Below the pieces are notes generated by a model. That model was given only the letters and a program-made list of their open reading frames with translations, ran no database searches and was not told the DNA's origin. The position numbers were made by a program, and so were the translations under genes. DNA of 64,000 bases, taken from contig JACAXG010000018.1 in the NCBI GenBank assembly GCA_018881555.1, positions 4,773,634 to 4,837,633 on the forward strand, given 5' to 3'. Shown one piece after another: positions 61,681 through 64,000 of the stretch (position 1 is the stretch's first letter; each line of letters opens with the position of its first letter). Origin of the DNA: Amblyornis subalaris (taxonomy: Eukaryota > Chordata > Aves > Passeriformes > Ptilonorhynchidae).

Positions 61681-62879
61681 AACATTTAAAGTATTCATTT
61701 TCTCTCTTTCTTAGAGAAGGGAAAAAAAATCTAAGATATTTTTGCTGCTGAAGCAGGATTTGCAATACTACCAAGGGACTGCTGTTCTATTTGTGAGCTA
61801 AGATTACTCTCAGTGAAATGGCTCAGCTCCCTGAGGTTCTCAAAATTCCCGTTATGCCTTTGCCAGATTCACAATAGTCTCACATTTGTTATTTCACTAA
61901 AAAGAAAAAAAAAAGGTGGGGAAATTATGTGTTTCGCTGAAATAAAAAGGAGAAATTTGCATGGCTGAAAAGCTTCAAAAGCATCTCCATAGAGCACCTG
62001 TGTGCTGAAGAGCACCGAGGATCATTTACTGCTTAANGAGGAGCTGTGCATCACAGGGCTTGGAACAATAGAAATGGAGATGTACATGGAGATGCTAAAG
62101 CCCCTCACTGTGAGTCTGTCTGTCCCACTCTTTCTCACCTTGAGAAAAACACTGCACTTGCTGCCATTCACTTTGAGCAAAATGGTTATAAGAAAGCTTG
62201 CCTTTTCTCACAGCTTTCTGCCAACATATATTTCAGGAGTGCTTCTGGAGCCCTGTTTGAAGAGCACTGTATGGTACAGTACAGTGTCTTGGGAAATCAG
62301 ACAGATGAATGCCATGTTTAGAAATGATTTTGCTGTTAAATGAGATCATAATTGGTTANATTGCTGGGTGCTTAAGGAATTCTTGCTCTTCTTATTAGAT
62401 AAACAGACTTTTATTGCAAACAGTTCTTGTCCTTCTAAATCAGTTCCAGGAAACCCTATAATGTCAGTCACTATTAGCGTTTGGAATAGCATTAAGAGCT
62501 TTATACAAGCTCATATTAATCTGTCTAGGTTAACCTTTGTATCCAGGCTGCCTCAGTTGCTGTATTTCAAATCTGCAAAATGTCAGTTCTTGGTGGGCAG
62601 GAAGAGGTTTAGCACAGATTTAGCAGTGCTTTGATCATAGTATGAAGTCATTTTGAACTTATTTGTGACCAAAAAAATTTCTCTGGAGCACTTTTATTCA
62701 GTCTTATCAACTGAGTTATTTAATCAGTTGGAGCAAACTTGTAGCCTCTCTCTTTTGCTCCAGAAGCTGCGACGAAGACCAGATGATTATTAAGACAGAT
62801 AGTACTGTCAAGAATATTACATTTGATTTGGACAGTGGATCTCACAACAGAAGAAATACCACATGGGTATAGAAATAGA

Positions 62880-63300
62880 GTAGGAAGTGTTCCTAGTTCC
62901 CCTCCCAGCTACCCAGAACATCCTGAGGCACTTGCCCAACCTGCACTCCAGCATCTCCCTTGAAGGCAGTGCTTTTAAACGGTGTCCCTTGGGCAGTCTG
63001 GTCCAACACTTAATTATGCTCACAATGAGAAAGTTTTCCTAATATTTAACCTAAATATTCTTTGCTGAAAATTAAGTTCATTTCTGCTCATCCTTCCCTC
63101 AGTGGACATGGGGAGTAAATTGATTGTAATTTCTGTAACAGTGTTTGAAATACTGGAACATGCACTGGAACATGTTACCATGTCCTTTCCCTGGTCGTCT
63201 GGTTTCTGGATCAAAGCCCAGTTCTTCAAAGCCATCTTAAGAGTCATGTTGTCATTTCTGTCTTGTGATATCTCTCCAATTCGCATATGTCCTTTAAAAC
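62880..63300 (-). mobile_element. Degraded CR1 LINE fragment
   Basis: The plus strand follows the reverse complement of CR1 in order: CCTTGGGCAGTCTGGTCCAA, then AGAAAGTTTTCCTAATATTT, AACCTAAATATTCTTTGCTG, and CATTTCTGCTCATCC. Strongly diverged and lacking the 3' terminus, so it is an old insertion. The far border is uncertain. Confidence 0.6.
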
Positions 63301-64000
63301 ATATAGTTTCCCTGTGTAAACATGCTGAGTTTACATGTGTAAACTCCAGCTGAGAGCTCCTGAGGAAAGCAACCTAAAAACATCCCATATCATAAAGAGT
63401 CACAACACTAATTCCAGCCATTCTTCTCCAGCCCATGGATTCAGAACAATCCAGCATTTATACCTCTCCTTCCCCTCTTTCCTAAGATATTCAGCATTTG
63501 CTGCTGGTTGGGGGAACATTGCTCTCAGCCTCCAGCTGCAACAAACACCAGGCAAGTCCCAAACACCACTTTTCCCTTTTCAAGGCTGAACTTGTGAAAA
63601 ATGGGAATAAATGCTGAGATTTTGGCCTTTGACAGTTCTGTGTCTGATTGTACCATACAAAGATTGCTTCTGATTCTCTATTGTGCCACTCCAGGAATAA
63701 TTTTAGTCTAGCAAACACAAACATGACACACATTAAAAGAAGGAAAAGGGCAACAACCCAAAGAAATTCCTCTTAACCAGTTGGAGCTGCCTCCTCTCTT
63801 CGTGGAATTACAGTTCGCAGAGCCCAAAAAGAGTTTTCCAGTCCTCAAGCACTCACAAGTACATAATATTAAGTTACTTGCTTTCTGTTTAGACATCTGA
63901 ATGAGGGTCTGGTTTAAAAAAAACCACTTCTTGGACCAGCTTTGGAGACTTTGGCACCTCTCACACTGAATTTACCTTCCAGTCTGGCCACCTTGAGCCT

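Larger units (their letters stand above)
52761..64000. other. Intergenic region upstream of PROM1
   Basis: From the edge of the CpG island to the window end I found no gene with recognised domains or a convincing exon series. In other vertebrates the next gene on this side is TAPT1; no TAPT1 sequence was recognised. The region holds two CR1 fragments, an inverted pair of about 110-bp repeats, and short tandem repeats. The longest open frame (55514-56032, plus, 172 codons) shows no known family features. Confidence 0.55.

Noticed and set aside
52761..64000. Possible neighbouring gene (TAPT1 expected from synteny)
   Set aside because: No TAPT1-like peptide or exon series was seen; the gene probably lies further right.
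1..64000. tRNA, rRNA, CRISPR arrays, operons, phage or plasmid features
   Set aside because: None could be supported; the window is vertebrate nuclear DNA.

Overview
This is vertebrate nuclear DNA, most likely from a bird. The genes are split by GT-AG introns, the background is AT-rich, there is one sharp CpG island, and the recognisable dispersed repeats are 3' ends of CR1 LINEs, the dominant retroposon of bird genomes (other sauropsids are not excluded). Nothing bacterial, phage-like or plasmid-like is present. Ambiguous bases occur only as scattered single Ns, so this looks like a consensus with uncertain or heterozygous positions rather than a gapped scaffold.

The window is dominated by one gene on the minus strand: PROM1 (prominin-1, CD133), a five-span membrane glycoprotein of plasma-membrane protrusions and photoreceptor discs. 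I could place 17 consecutive coding exons, from the ATG exon (45713-45932) to an exon at 2362-2433. Together they make 1,989 nt in an unbroken frame (663 codons) covering the signal peptide, TM1 to TM4, all of the first large extracellular loop and much of the second. The remaining roughly 200 residues (end of the last extracellular loop, TM5 and cytoplasmic tail) should lie off the left edge; I found no convincing exon in 1-2361. Junction phases all agree. One donor is a GC (exon 4), and exon 3 is a 27-nt microexon.

Layout: 1-18.5 kb holds thirteen closely spaced exons; 18.5-29.7 kb holds three more exons with larger introns; 29.7-45.7 kb is a 16-kb intron containing a cluster of CR1 fragments; 45.7-46.0 kb is the ATG exon with an ETS-type motif and an out-of-frame upstream ATG; 46-51.2 kb is the intron in the 5' untranslated region; 51.2-52.8 kb is a CpG island, the probable promoter, with several good minus-strand splice donors; 52.8-64 kb is intergenic, with CR1 fragments and an inverted pair of about 110-bp repeats that share a reading frame.

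I found no evidence of a wholly new system. The most checkable oddities are the GC-AG intron, the microexon, the ATG-exon ETS/uORF arrangement, the multiple candidate first-exon donors, a perfect 26-bp palindrome just inside the first coding intron, and the inverted repeat pair in the intergenic region.
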